This document shows, in pieces, positions 10,935 to 22,519 of a stretch of DNA of 64,000 bases. Location: assembly GCF_947179165.1 (NCBI RefSeq), contig NC_077242.1, positions 558,001-622,000 on the forward strand, given 5' to 3'. The notes beneath the pieces were generated by a model. The model saw only the letters and a list, made by a program, of their open reading frames with translations, made no database searches and was not told the origin of the DNA. Position 1 is the first letter of the stretch; every line of letters starts with the position of its first letter. This stretch comes from Solanum dulcamara (taxonomy: Eukaryota; Streptophyta; Magnoliopsida; Solanales; Solanaceae). The position numbers and the translations under genes were made by a program.

Positions 10935-13900
10935 TCAACTAAGACCAAGGAACTCCAAACCAGTTGCTGAAGGTGTCAACCCATGTTCAGATAGGTATTC
11001 AGCATTGTGAAATTTACTGAGATGTCTCATACCACTGTCACACAAGATTGTCACAATTGTATGCCCTGGACCTAGTGCCTTGGCCACTCTGACAGCTCCA
11101 ACACAATTCATCGCTGAAGAACTTCCAATAAATAGGCCATCGTTTTTCAACAGATACCTGATGAGTCATAGTACCAGTTAAGCTTCACCAGTCATAGACA
11201 TAACTTATCGGATACCGAGAAGAGTTGTTCAATAAGGTGACAACAATGGTGGAAATTTTTGGTAAATTAGGGTAAAATGTTACTATCTTTTTCTTGTTGC
11301 TTTCACCTTTTTGTGTCAGAGAAGATTAAAAAGAGGTATGTAACACTTTCCAAACACATTTATCGGCATATTGACATCTTTGCAACTAGAAAAATACTAT
11401 AATGGGTAGTCGACTGAAGAGGAACAAACCTGGACATTTCAACAGCTTCCATATCTGTGCCTCGGAAAGCTCCATCAAGTTTTGCCATCTTAAAATTTTC
11501 AGTTAGTCTATTTATTCCAATCCCTTCAGTTATTGTATCAAATGGGTTCTTCAGCCTTCGTCCTTCCGCCTCCTCCCTCGTGTACATCACTCCTCTTGTT
11601 ACCTTGTTATATAAACCAGAGCCAGGAGGATCAATGAGGAAGCACTTGATATTTGAGTTTTTGTCCTGTTGATCATACAAGAGCTTTTAAATCATGCATC
11701 ATCTAGCAACGGAAAATGAAGAAACTTTAGAACTTGAGAACCAACCTTCAAATACTGGGAAACACCGGCAACAGTGCCACCTGTACCTGCAGCAGCAATA
11801 AAAGCATCCAACTTGCCACCTGTCTGTTCAAAAATCTCTGGCCCCGTGCCCTCATAATGTGACCTGAAATTAGCAAGGTTTTCAAACTGATCTGCAAAGA
11901 ATCCACCCTTGCATTCAGACAAGAACTGCATATTCTGTTTTTCCTCACTGATTGAGTGACCATTGATTTGACTAGAATCATTGGCATCAATTTGGTTTCC
12001 TTTTCTGGTGGTCGATGTTAAGTCACTTGCTTCCAGCGCCCTTCTCCTTGCAATATTAACAAAATGGTCTCGATGTGTGATAGAAACTGGCCTGACCCTT
12101 TCTACAGTAGCTCCTAGTGCTTCCAGTATTTGTGCCTGAAAGGAAGAATAGAGAAGATTTCAATCAGTAGCAATAGTTCGTCTTCTTTAGAAAGAACAAC
12201 TTTTTTTTAAAGCTGGCGGTGTCTTGACCAGCTTGCATACCCCAACTTATTCCATGGGGTAGAATAAAAGCAACTTGTGCTGTTATTATTGTTCTTTTTA
12301 TATGACTATCCTTTAATCAGAACTTTCACAGCGATATTGAACGGATGGGATGATAAGGAAATCACTGGGATTACCCAATAGCACTGTCATATTAGCTTGA
12401 GCAATAGGCCACTTGATGAAGATCTTTTGAGCTTGCTTTCCAAACGCTTCGTAGTAGCTATCCAGCATACTCACGGAATGCCAACACTATATCTTATCTA
12501 ATTTAAGTAAAACACAAATGTAAAGGGGAAACAAGAGCATTGAGTGTCTTACCTTTTCGAGAGCAGCATCATCTGGAATAACCACATGGCACCTGCACCC
12601 ATAAGCAGGTGCTACTGTTGCAAGACTAATGGCTGTGCTTCCTGCACTGCCCTCTGTAACTACTCCACCTTCAGCTAATGCTCCTGATTCCAGGGCCTGT
12701 GATTGATATTTTACTGTTAATAGAAGTAAAAGTATTTACAGATACCCAAGTTTATTGAACCTTGCTATTTGTAAATACGTTGTGAAAGCAAATTTACAGA
12801 AAAATAAACACATGAAGCAAATCTCCGAGTTTATTTTTATTTTTTTAATGAAGAAATCTCCGAGTTTAGCTTTCCTCCTCACTAAAAACCTTCTTATCCC
12901 AATAACTACAAGAGCTCCTAAACTTTATAGAACTCTTTCAACTTTATAGAATCAGGTAATCTTCTTAAACACATGAAGCAAATTTATCGAACCCTTTCAA
13001 TTTCTAGAATCAAGTAATCTTCTTTGCCATTCCACACATATTGGAGATTGGAATGATGACAGTGAATTCCGCAAAAGTATGCGTTATAGGGTATTAGACT
13101 TACCCGAGGATATCCCAGGCAAACAACTGTTTTTTTTTTTTTATGACAAGGAAAAACCCATAGCCGCTCCCCTTTGGGTGCGCACAGGGTAAAACTCCCG
13201 CTCCTATGCAATAGCTCGCAAACCACATAGGAAGGCAAGCCCGGTGCGACGAGCTCAACCCAGAAGGCAAACCCCTTGCTTTCGCTGGCAAGGGGATTCG
13301 AACTTGAGCCCTCCAACATGGAAGTCCCAAGCCCAAACCACTGGCCAACCCAAGGGGTACTGGTTGTTGATATAGACTCGCTCATTTTGGCTGCTCCAAT
13401 ACAGAAGAAAGGCATGTTGGCAATCTTTTTTAGGTAGGTGGAAACTGAAAAGCATGGGCTCCAAATGGATCCCAACAGCTCCAAATGAACTACTATCTTT
13501 TTTAGTAGTAATTACTTATGAGTTTACATCTTCTCCATACATACCCATAAATGGACTAAAGTATATATCCACAAAAATATGGCTTAATTCCATATTAGAT
13601 CTGTCCCTGGTATTTCTCAGGCAAATGTCCGGTTGTTGACATAAAGTCACTAACTTTGCCCACTCCGATGCACCTGAAAGGCATGGCCTTGTCAATCAGT
13701 TTATCTAGTTGCAACTTGCAAGATCTGTAGAGTACCACGGGCATATTTACCATTTTGATCATCCTCTATCCTTGAAATTAATCAATTTGTAACTGGTCAG
13801 CAAAAGCTGGCTTGCTGCTAAACATTCTATTTGTGGTTGGAAAATTCAACGGTGTTGAAACAAAAAACAGTAAAAAGAATCACAAAAGGAGGTAGTCGTA

Positions 13901-14845
13901 GGAGCTATTAAAGATAATAGAAACTTTTCTAAATTGGACCAATTTAGAAAATTGAATCAGAACTTCTGCATGAAAATTAGAAACCTGAACGAATTTAAAA
14001 GAATGGTAACAGATACAGTTTAAGCAAGCATTTTTAGCTGTAACGAACTAATACAAAACTGACTAAGAAAGCGAAATTAGAATGGAATATCACCTCTTCA
14101 ATAATCTTCACAGCTACCCTGTCTTTTACACTCCCTCCAGGATTCAAGAACTCTGCTTTCCCCAAAATCTGAACAAGATTTGGTAACACTATCAGTTTAG
14201 ACATATTCATGTAAATACTCCTTCCGTTTCAATTTGTTTTTCTGGTTTTGACTTGGCATGGAGTTTAAGAAACTAAAGATTCTCTTCATGTATTTTTGAT
14301 TCTTATTGTCTTAAACTAAAGATACCTAGAATGAACCAAAGAGTCATTTAATCTTGTGGTCTATATATATCTAACTATAAACAACTCATCTTTATATGAG
14401 CTTCGCAAAGCATTACAAGGCTAAGTTCAAATAAAGGAAGAGAATTACAGTAGGACGTAAAATTAAGCTAATTAATCTAACTCCTATTAGTACCAAAATC
14501 CTGAATCATGATATTTATACAACCAAACTCAACTAATTTGGAATTAAGGTCATTAATCATATCTAATTACTAGTAATAATTATTTCAACTTAAACATATA
14601 GCTATGCATGCATATGCTAAATTGAAATGGAGAGATAGAGAATATACTTCACAGCCAGTTGCATCGGAGAGGCTATTGATTCTGATTAAAGGAGTGTTGC
14701 CAATGGCGGCGACGAGTCCAGTTCTACGTCTTTGAAGTTTGTTTCTTCGGGAAGACTTTTGTTGAGTCGTTTTACAGAGGAAATAACAGACTACGGCTAA
14801 CGAGAGCAGTGTGGCGACGGCGCCAGCAGTTCTCACCGGCGCCAT
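10935..14845 (-). CDS. membrane-anchored cysteine-synthase-like PLP enzyme (421 aa, 6 exons)
   Basis: Exons, read on minus: 14845-14648, 14168-14094, 12696-12553, 12135-11746, 11665-11430 and 11157-10935. All junctions are GT/AG and in phase (1,266 nt). The fold-type II PLP family is clear: [18 protein letters not shown], then the lysine loop [13 protein letters not shown] (K81), the substrate loop [13 protein letters not shown] (105-117) and the phosphate-binding glycine loop [11 protein letters not shown] (254-264). Unlike soluble O-acetylserine (thiol) lyases it starts with a hydrophobic helix (about 8-26) followed by an Arg/Lys-rich stretch, a signal-anchor layout. It also has a polar insert of about 40 residues (173-215). 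It resembles Arabidopsis At1g55880-type proteins and, in architecture, yeast Mcy1. Catalysis and location, possibly an outer organelle membrane, are inferred. Confidence 0.88.
12212..12262 (+). mobile_element. SINE-like fragment in an intron of the PLP-enzyme gene
   Basis: GGTGTCTTGACCAGCTTGC followed by CCCCAACTTATTCCATGGGG matches the same family as the fragments at 7616 and 45218. Only about 50 bp remain. Confidence 0.4.
13085..13760. repeat. diverged intronic duplication, one copy interrupted by a SINE
   Basis: The segment around 13091-13129 continued at 13359-13430 is similar to 13580-13690. Both share TATTAGA, CAGGCAAA, GGTTGTTGA, a GCTCC/ACTCC-GATGCA-like block and GAAAGGCATG. The left copy is split by the SINE at 13130-13358; the right copy shows the uninterrupted order. 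It lies in intron 2 of the PLP-enzyme gene. Confidence 0.6.
13130..13358 (-). mobile_element. tRNA-derived SINE with poly-A tail
   Basis: On minus the element starts near ACCCCTTGGGTTGGCCAGTG. It has an A-box-like TGGCCAGTGGTTTGGGC and a B box GTTCGAATCCC spaced as in tRNA promoters, and ends in a 13-base A tail (poly-T at 13130-13142 on plus). A short flanking repeat ACTG (13126-13129 and 13359-13362) is a candidate target-site duplication. A related sequence without the insertion lies at about 13580-13690. Open frames crossing it are incidental. Confidence 0.85.
14213..14395. mobile_element. Stowaway-like MITE remnant
   Basis: Begins TACTCCTTCCGTTTCAATTTG, the usual Stowaway end, and continues with the TTGACTTGGCATGGAGTTTAA block common to this family in Solanaceae. 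The right terminus is not clear. It lies in intron 1 of the PLP-enzyme gene. Confidence 0.55.
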
Positions 14846-15548
14846 CGCGTGGTTCTCCGGCGAACCGGAAGTAATATGGGCGGTGAAAGGGCAAAGGCAG
14901 GTTATGAATATTTCGAATCAATTGTAAATTAGACCACCTAAGTTTCTTGTTCTTCTCTTTTTACCATAATACTTTGAAGGAACGATGGCAAAGTCATTTT
15001 TATAATAATGTAGCTCAATTAATTGTAAATAATATTTTATATTTTAAAAAAATAATATTTAAAAATAGTTTATTCACACACACACACAACAAAAGTACTA
15101 TACTAAGTAGACTTTTGAACAATATTTGATTGAAGTTAAGAAACATAATCATTTAAAGTTAAAGTTGAAGTTGAGCAAAATAATTATTTGAACTCTTAGT
15201 GATCCATTGGAATTTATAGATAATTTGTTCGGAGAAGTTATAATATAATTTGTACTAAAATCCTAGTGATTTGACAAGAGTTGTAATAAGGTCATTCATT
15301 AAATTATGATCCGCTAGGATTAGTAACAAAGATCTCGGTGATCAACCATGAATTGTGGTAATGTAAATCTTTTGGTATTTCACTAGAAATTAAACTCCGA
15401 CTTATTATTTAGAGGTTGTTTTTGTATAAATTTTTAAAATATGTTAAAAATTAGAAAAAATTATCAAATTACACACTCTATATTTCTATATTTTCAATTA
15501 TTTTCTACCATTTGTAAAAATTTCAAAAATTCCTCTCCTGATATATAG
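14846..15548. other. 5' flank of the PLP-enzyme gene and AT-rich spacer
   Basis: The leader and promoter of the minus gene occupy roughly 14846-14920 (GC-richer). The rest is AT-rich with a short CA run near 15076. No gene seen. Confidence 0.5.
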
Positions 15549-15783
15549 GAATGATGCTGATACATCGCGATTTGATACATAAGTTTTTTTCATGATACAA
15601 ACCAAATACAAAATGTAGCAGTAAAACATAAGTTTTACTGCTATTTTTGTTGTGTTCATGATATATTAGATGTTATAAGCTGATTCATTAGTTTTATTGA
15701 TATTACAATATTTGGTTTGTATCAACTAGCGATGTATCATGAAAAAGACTCATGTATCAAATTGCGATGTATCAGCATCATTC
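15549..15783. mobile_element. fold-back/MITE element, 235 bp
   Basis: The left arm GAATGATGCTGATACATCGC is the inverse complement of the right arm that ends CGATGTATCAGCATCATTC at 15783, apart from a few changes. The arms continue inward through GATTTGATACAT and CATGATACAAACCAAAT-like blocks. Near-palindromic throughout with a short centre. No duplication of flanking bases is evident. Confidence 0.75.
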
Positions 15784-16654
15784 GTATGTATCAAAAATCT
15801 GGGGGAAAAAAGAGAATTTGGATAATTACCAAAAAAATTGAGAAAAATTGTAATTGAGTTTTTTCGGGATTAAGTAAAATACCCTAAAAACTAAAATAAA
15901 GATGCATAAAGTGATGCTAGTCAAAGGTCCAGAAATTTTGTAGATGAGCCCAACCCATTGACAATATGGGCTTTGACAATGATAGAATAGATATTTGAGT
16001 GTTTTCTCTACTTTTTTTTTTCCAATGTTTGATATTCATAGTGAAGCCTGATTAATAAATTTGTGCTGGATAAAATTTATTCCCGAATAATGTTCTATTA
16101 AGAAATTTTCAATATCCAAAACTCGAATACGAGTGTTTTCTCTAAATATTCACAAATACTTATTACACGATGAAAAGTTGCAATGTAAAAGGGTTGAATA
16201 AAATGTCAACTAAAGTTGATTGAATTATTTAACTTTAAAATAAGATTCATGTATTATTCTCTTTGCACTAAAATTGGTTACTAAGATTGGTTGTCAAGTT
16301 AATCTATATATAACATTTAATATGAACAAATAGGATCACTTTTCCTTGAGTGACTAACCCAAAAAAATGAAAAAAGAGATTGAAATATGATTATTCCCAT
16401 AAGGAATAACTTTATGCAATAGATTACCAATCAGGTGCAGGTAGATCTGATTACATTAAATTAAATCAAAAAAATAAAATAATGAGTGCTCAAAAGTGCT
16501 ACAAGACATTCAAATAGGCCGACAAAATCAGTGAAAGGACAAGTCTATTTATTTTGCTGCTGTTTGAAATAAATCAAATACCCATGAAGTTACCATCTTG
16601 CCCTTGGCTTACAATTTATGTGATCGCTATGTGATATAGTGTTGGTTAATCAAG
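15784..16654. other. AT-rich spacer, no gene seen
   Basis: No coding frame, RNA gene or clear repeat was identified in this stretch. Confidence 0.5.
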
Positions 16655-16945
16655 AATGCACGTTTTCAAAAGATGAAAGTAGCAAAAATAATGATGTTTA
16701 CAAGAATGTGTGAACACATTAGGAGAAAATGTGAGAATGTTCTTCATGGCAGATAAGACAAGATGAGGTGTGTAAATGAACCAATAAAGAAGTGTGAGAG
16801 ACCTTCTATAAATAACAGGTGTCGGGAGAGAAAGAGGGAGTGGTAGATCGAAAAAAATTTGAAGATGGTGTGGGGAGGATTGAACATGACAACGTATATT
16901 TTCAGCATGCTAAGGACATGATCCTAAATAAAACGATATGAATAT
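16655..16945 (+). pseudogene. highly decayed RTE LINE 3' ORF remnant
   Basis: The sequence CACGTTTTCAAAAGATGAAAG, then TAGGAGAAAATG, then GGGAGTGGTAGATCGAAAAA, GGACATGATCCTAAATAAAA and the TAGTAGGTATTCG block follows the same order as the LINE at 3080-3460. It has many substitutions and indels and no open frame. Confidence 0.6.
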
Positions 16946-17581
16946 CAAGAATTATGATAAAAGAATAGTAGGTATTCGAGTGTTTTGATACTTTTAAATA
17001 GAAGAGGTAGGGGGTAATTTCCTCTCTTCATCTTCTCAATTTAAATATTATTCGCGTAGTATCATATTCTTCAATTTTTACAATTGTTGTATTTTTTATT
17101 ATTATAAAATCTGCTCAAAAACTAAACTAAGCTATAGTTGAACTTATGGTAACTTAATTACAAAATTACTTTGGACAAATTTAAACATCATTACAAATGA
17201 TAACTCGCACATCATATAAAAAAAGACCCCTGAGTTGATTGGAGTCCAAAGTGACCATCTAGTCAGCTTTAAGGTAACAAAGTTATTTTTTAAAGTAAAA
17301 GTTATTTACATTGTTTAGTAATAAGAAATTTTGACCATGCATCATTTAAATCACCTAAATAGTATTGACATGACGTCTATGTTCTTATTTTCTAAGACTA
17401 ACAGAGTATATCTTAATACCATCAAAGTTGTGACTAGTGATAAATATTCTCACTCACTATAATTATTTTTGAATTTGAGCACTTTATATAGAATTATTCT
17501 TCATAAAAAGTATTTTACATTTGTATAAATATTCTATTACTTTTAATTCTTTTTAATTTTTTTCCAAATTGATTTTCAACA
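16946..17581. other. spacer left of the copia element
   Basis: AT-rich. The copia element has lost its 3' part here, and no second LTR is visible. Nothing else supported. Confidence 0.5.
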
Positions 17582-19906
17582 TCATGGAGAAAATTTAAAA
17601 TTTTTAAAAACATCACTTTTATTTTTCATCAAGTAAACATATGTAAACTTAGAAAAATCATCAATGAAAGTGATAAAATATCTATTTCCTCCGCAAGTTA
17701 AAATTTCTCCAAATTCACAAATATTAGTGTGAACTAATTCTAATAAATCATTTTTTCTTTCAACTTGAAAATGATGTCTTTTAGTGATTTTGGCTTTACT
17801 ACAAGCTTCACATTTTTCAAAATTATTTTTAATCACTGGGATTAATCCTAAACTACTCATAATTTCAATTTTCAACATAACGATTATTAATATGACACAA
17901 ACGAACATGACCAAAATTAGTAGAAGAAAGCATGTAAACAGAAGTAGAAACTTTATTCATTTTAACATTCAGTTTAAACATCCCATCACAAGCATACTCT
18001 TTTTTCATAAAAATACCCTTTTTTTCACAATTACATATTGATTAGATTCAACAATCTGCTTAAAACCTGCTTTGTTAAGAAAAAAATTAGACATCAAGTT
18101 TTTTCTCATGGAAGGAGTATAAAATACATCTTTCAAAGTTAATACCCTTTCAGAGGTAAAATACAATTTGACATCTCCCGTTCCAAGCACTTGAGTAGTA
18201 TGAGAATCACCGAGCATGATGTTTTGGGCTCTTCAAAAGGAGTATATTTTAAAACCAATCTTTGTCATAACAGAAATGACGGTTTGCACCAGAATCAACC
18301 CACTATCCATCAACATTCTCAATCATGTTTATGTCTGTAATCATCGCCACAAAAGACTCTTCGGTAACGTTTGCCTGAGGAATAGGATCACGTTTCCGAT
18401 ATCTGCAAAATCAAGCAATATGCCCACTCTTGCCATAGACAAAGCACGGTCCTTTGTCATAAACTTGTTGATTTTGTGTTTGGCTATTTTCACCATTATT
18501 TTTCTTGAAAAGTCTACCATTATTTTTCTTGAACTTTTTCTTCTTATGCTTCAAAGAGGTATTTTTGTTATATTCAGAAGTAACATTTTTTGAAGTAACT
18601 AAATTTACTTTCGTTGTGATATTGCTCTCTTTATTTTGTAAAAGTGCATCTTGGCCCCTTGGCTCCTCTTCCATGTGGATTTTCATTATTAAAGTCTCAA
18701 GAGAGGTTTCCTTTTTGTTTGTGGCGCATAATTTTATGAAACTCCTTCCATGAAGGTGAAAGTTTGTCTATTATGCCACAAACAATAGATTGTCTCCCAT
18801 TTTGACTTCCTCGGACCTGAGCTCTCTACCGATCATTATAAAATCTTGAGATTGGTCTATCACTAATTTGTCATCCACCATTTGAAAACGAAAAAATCGA
18901 CTAGCAACATATTTTTTCTCTCTATCTTCTTTAGTATCATATTTACTCTGCAATGCTTTCCATACTTTCTTTGCACTGGAGTAAGTTCTATCATAATAAT
19001 CATAAAAATTATCAGATAGACAATTAAGAATATAATACCGACACTTGTAGGAATCATTATTGTACTTTTCCATTTTCTTTTGATAAGAAATAAGTTCATC
19101 ATTATCCATGAAGAGGATATCAACTTTATAAGGAGTTTTCAAAGTTAACACATATGAAACATTGAGAAGACTTAAATTGAAAAATACTTTACCCTTTCAT
19201 CTCTTGAAATGATTACCATTGAACCAAAATGACTTGTTTAGATCTCTCATCTTGATATCCACGGATTTTTCAATTGTAGCCATATTGAATCTCCTTAAAA
19301 TTGTTGTTGATATTACAAGATTACAAATTATAATTAAAAAATAAAATGAAGAAAATAAATTCACTTTTTGGCTGAGGCGCGGATATCTCGCTCTCTTTAA
19401 AGAGATTCAAGCCCACTGCAATAAATCTTTTCACCGGTCCAGCAGCAGTCCTCTTGACTTGTCCCCTCCAGGATACAACAACCTTATCACAAAATGTAAC
19501 TCAACAAACTCTAGACTAGAGTTGAATTTAAAGCTCCACAAATAAGAACACCACCCTTCAACTTATAAGAACTCTTTTTTTTTTCTTTTTTTAACAAACT
19601 TAATGCACTTAATCTTATCTTGTTTTTTTTCAAAACAAAGAAGACCTCTCTATTTATAGGAAAGGAAATCATTCAAAGATGAAAAAATAATGGAATGCCA
19701 TCATTATCATTTAGTGCACCATTATGATTTAGTGCATCACTTATTAGTGATAATTAGATTAAAAATAAATAATGAAATGAATAATCTTGCACTAACTAAA
19801 AATGATAATAAAAGACATTTTTATGCACTAAAGAGAGAATTATAACATATGCCACTTATGCAAATTAATATCACTCAATATTGATATTAAAATGCTAAAA
19901 CTAACA
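17582..19906 (-). mobile_element. truncated, decayed Ty1-copia retrotransposon (5' LTR, gag, start of pol)
   Basis: Read on minus: an LTR (19906-19302), then a gag start MATIEKSVDIKMRDLNKSFW at about 19284 with an in-frame stop soon after. The gag body follows ([44 protein letters not shown]; about 19150-18700), then a zinc-knuckle remnant (GKSGHIA). The pol start has a protease-to-integrase piece (LTLKDVFYTPSMRKNL) and the GAG-pre-integrase/integrase N-terminus (CEACSKAKITKR, then FITFIDDFSKFTYVYLMKNK). Frames are split by stops and shifts. The integrase is cut off near 17582, and RT, RNase H and the 3' LTR are absent. Dead element. Confidence 0.88.
19302..19906 (-). repeat. copia LTR (605 bp)
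   Basis: On minus it begins TGTTAGTTTTAGC at 19906 and ends ...ATATCAACAACA at 19302, giving TG/CA termini. A CTATAAATAGAG TATA-type box lies at about 19648-19660. It is homologous and co-linear with the solo LTR at 61839-62547, sharing the GACGCGGATATCTC-like and CCCTCCA-GATACAACA blocks. Confidence 0.75.
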
Positions 19907-19924
19907 AATACTTTTTAACTTAGC

Positions 19925-20170
19925 TTCAAATAACATTTATGTCTTATAATATTAAATGTGTACAAGCAGATACTTAAACATGTATAGAGTTGAACAAGTA
20001 AAACATACATATTCTACTTGACGTTCTATTTGACAATTTGTGTTTTATATGGTGTCCTATAATATATCACATTGGATGCATGTGATTTTAGATAAATTTA
20101 AGTGTTCCTGTGTACACTTAAAAATGAAAAACATAAATGTCACCAGACATATTAATGTATCATGCTAAAG
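19925..20170. mobile_element. degenerate MITE related to 21246-21530
   Basis: Shares the order of ACATTTATGTCTTATAAT-like, TTGAACAAGTAAAACATACA, TTTGACAATTTGTGTT and AAACATAAATGTCA blocks with the intact MITE at 21246. The terminal repeats are eroded. Confidence 0.4.
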
Positions 20171-20419
20171 AAAAATAAGTTATAATCCAGAATGGGTTGT
20201 TGGGGAATATTTTTTTTATGAGAACAAAAAATAACTCTGTATAATTATTTCGAATTTCGTCCCAATAGTACAGAGTCCTTTGAAAAAAAAAACTTTTTAC
20301 AGCAGAGAATCTTTGCAGAGAGAACATAAACCACTCCATTCCCCACTTTTATCTATCATTTTTTTCTCTACAAAAAGGAATAAAATACAACTTCCATCAT
20401 TATTTCGTGCTCTTCCACC

Positions 20420-20755
20420 ATGGAAATCCAAAAATTGCTTCTCAAATTCAAATTCCACATCTTAATTGCATCAACTTTTACGATTTTCATCTTCGCTCTC
20501 ATTTACCTTGCACCTCGATTTCTCGATGTTGTTAAGTACTTTTGGCCTCTTTTACTCTCTACTGCTCTCTTCCTAGTCGCTGTCGTTCTCTTTGGATGGA
20601 TTTCTCCGCCGGTATCTGAGTTTTCCGGTGAGAAAACCGGTGAAGGTATTTTGGATTTCGTAGCGGGTGAAACCGAACAATTACAACCGCATCTACATGA
20701 AGTAGATGAACACGAAGGAGGTGGAGAAGAAGGTGAAAGTAGTAAAGTAGAGTGA
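20420..20755 (+). CDS. small membrane protein with two TM helices and an acidic tail (111 aa)
   Basis: A single-exon frame starts at an ATG in good plant context (ACC ATG G). Residues 1-12 are basic, with hydrophobic helices at about 13-34 (ILIASTFTIFIFALIYL) and 41-62 (FWPLLLSTALFLVAVVLFG). A soluble tail from about 63 becomes Glu/Gly-rich at the C-terminus (HEGGGEEGESSKVE). A tight hairpin between the helices suggests both termini on the cytosolic side, but topology is inferred. Base composition rises in GC relative to the flanks, as expected for an exon. Similar small proteins are common in plants, but I do not recognise a named family. No intron is needed. Confidence 0.75.
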   Translation: MEIQKLLLKFKFHILIASTFTIFIFALIYLAPRFLDVVKYFWPLLLSTALFLVAVVLFGWISPPVSEFSGEKTGEGILDFVAGETEQLQPHLHEVDEHEGGGEEGESSKVE

Positions 20756-21245
20756 AGTGAAAGGAATTTAATGGTTATTTCTGCTTCTTTTTGTTATTAG
20801 ATACTCTTTTTTCCCTTTCTATCTGTTTTTTTTCTTTTTTTAATTATGTACATTTTCAGAATAATGTTAACTTGCATTATTGGCCTGCACCTTACCTTTT
20901 GGGATCCTTTCTTTTGATTATTGACGAACATTTTATCATTTTGCTACCTTTTTTTGCTTTGGGGGAGGTGAAGTCAAAATGTGAAATTGATGAATTTTAA
21001 TTTTAATTTTTTTTTATCTTATTAGATTCTAAATTGGTTATATGCTTATATTCAATGAATTTTGTAGAGTAAATATAAAATTTAGATCAAAGTTATTCGA
21101 TTGGCTGAGCACGTTACCCGGCCCCTACTTCCACAAAATCAAGAAAAATGAGACGGAGGGAGGTATGGATCAATAACAATAACATTATTAATGTACTTGA
21201 TATAATCTCACGAATAGAGTCTGAATAGAATATTCAATATATTGA

Positions 21246-21530
21246 GGCATAATACATAAATATGCCTTTTAACTTAAGACTCATTTCATATTTATATCCT
21301 TCATTTTTGGGTGTGAACAATTAGACACTTAAATTTGTATAAAGTTGAATAAATAAACATACACGTTTTACGTGGCATTTTACATGACAATTTACGTCCT
21401 ATGTGTATTATGCCACAAAGGATTCATATATTTACTTGTTCAATTTTATATAAGTTTAAATGTCTACTTGTACCCATTAGCATAAATGTGAAATAACACT
21501 AAATTAAAATACATATTTATGTATTATGCC
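21246..21530. mobile_element. MITE with perfect 19-bp terminal inverted repeats (285 bp)
   Basis: The left end GGCATAATACATAAATATG (21246-21264) is the exact inverse complement of 21512-21530. The interior is AT-rich with no coding frame. No clear target-site duplication. Degenerate relatives lie at 19925-20170. Confidence 0.85.
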
Positions 21531-22519
21531 GTCATGTATTGATCAACTTCAACTTTTAAATATCTTAATATTGTAGTAATCTGGGAACAAAATTCTGTTT
21601 TTACTTCACCAGCTAAATAGAATACAATATCAACATTATTATTAAGTTGCTCACTTCCTACACAAACATTGGTAAACCCTCCTTTTTGTACTATTATCTG
21701 TCACTTCCTCTATCTCAATTTATGTGATACACTTTTTTTTTTTCGATCAATTTTTTTTTTATAATTCTATATTTTAGTAAACACCTTTTTTTTAAAATAC
21801 CATATCTACCTTTTTATTGATCCTATGTAACTAACAATAATTTTAGGGGAAAACAACAATATATGTTTAGATTCCTAGAGTAAATTACTGACCACCGACC
21901 ATTACGTTTGGTCCTCTCGAAGACAAAATTAGTGGGTTCACCTAATTCGTCTTGATACTAGGCACCTAACGGTACTATATCACTCGTCCTTTGCTAAGTT
22001 TTCAAGGAAAAAAAAAATTCACGGGTATATTATTTATATATATATATTTTTGCACGTCTATCCTTTCTGAACAAATTTAAATATATATTTTTTCACCGCC
22101 TAATGTTTTTGTCTTTGAAATATGAATCTAAGACCTCCTCATGATTTTCAACTCACTTCATTAATCATTATGTTTTGATATTTTTATATGAAATTTAGAC
22201 AAAAATAATAGAACTTTGATCATATATGCATAGATTTCTAATAAAAATACTAAAAATATAGCCATATGAAACTTCAGACATTTTATCTGAAACTAAACAA
22301 TTCAGAAGTTGTTTAAAATAGATAAACCTATAAAAAAAATTTATGAAGTTAAGGCATAACTTGAATGGTAACTCCAAAATCGACCATATGTGCACTTCCA
22401 TACTAAGAAGTTTGGTAGTTGATTTGAAAATGAGTTTGGTAAGTATCAAATACTGTGTAAATACCATATTTAGTAGATGCCTAGCAGGTAAGTTATTCAT
22501 GTATAAAATTAATATGGTG
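21531..22519. other. AT-rich spacer with a Stowaway-like fragment
   Basis: A CACTTCCTCTATCTCAATTTA end at about 21703 resembles a Stowaway terminus. The remainder shows no supported gene; the opposing open frames at 22195-22537 lack coding character. Confidence 0.45.

Noticed and set aside
13300..13358. tRNA-like internal promoter boxes
   Set aside because: A and B boxes belong to a SINE with a poly-A tail; there is no cloverleaf or acceptor stem for a functional tRNA.
13100..13484. Minus-strand frames up to 166 codons across the SINE
   Set aside because: The frame runs through a tRNA-derived SINE and the intronic duplication, inside an intron of a well-supported gene on the same strand.
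17784..18753. Plus-strand open frames of 82-125 codons
   Set aside because: They are antisense to copia gag-pol sequence, which carries clear retroelement motifs on minus.
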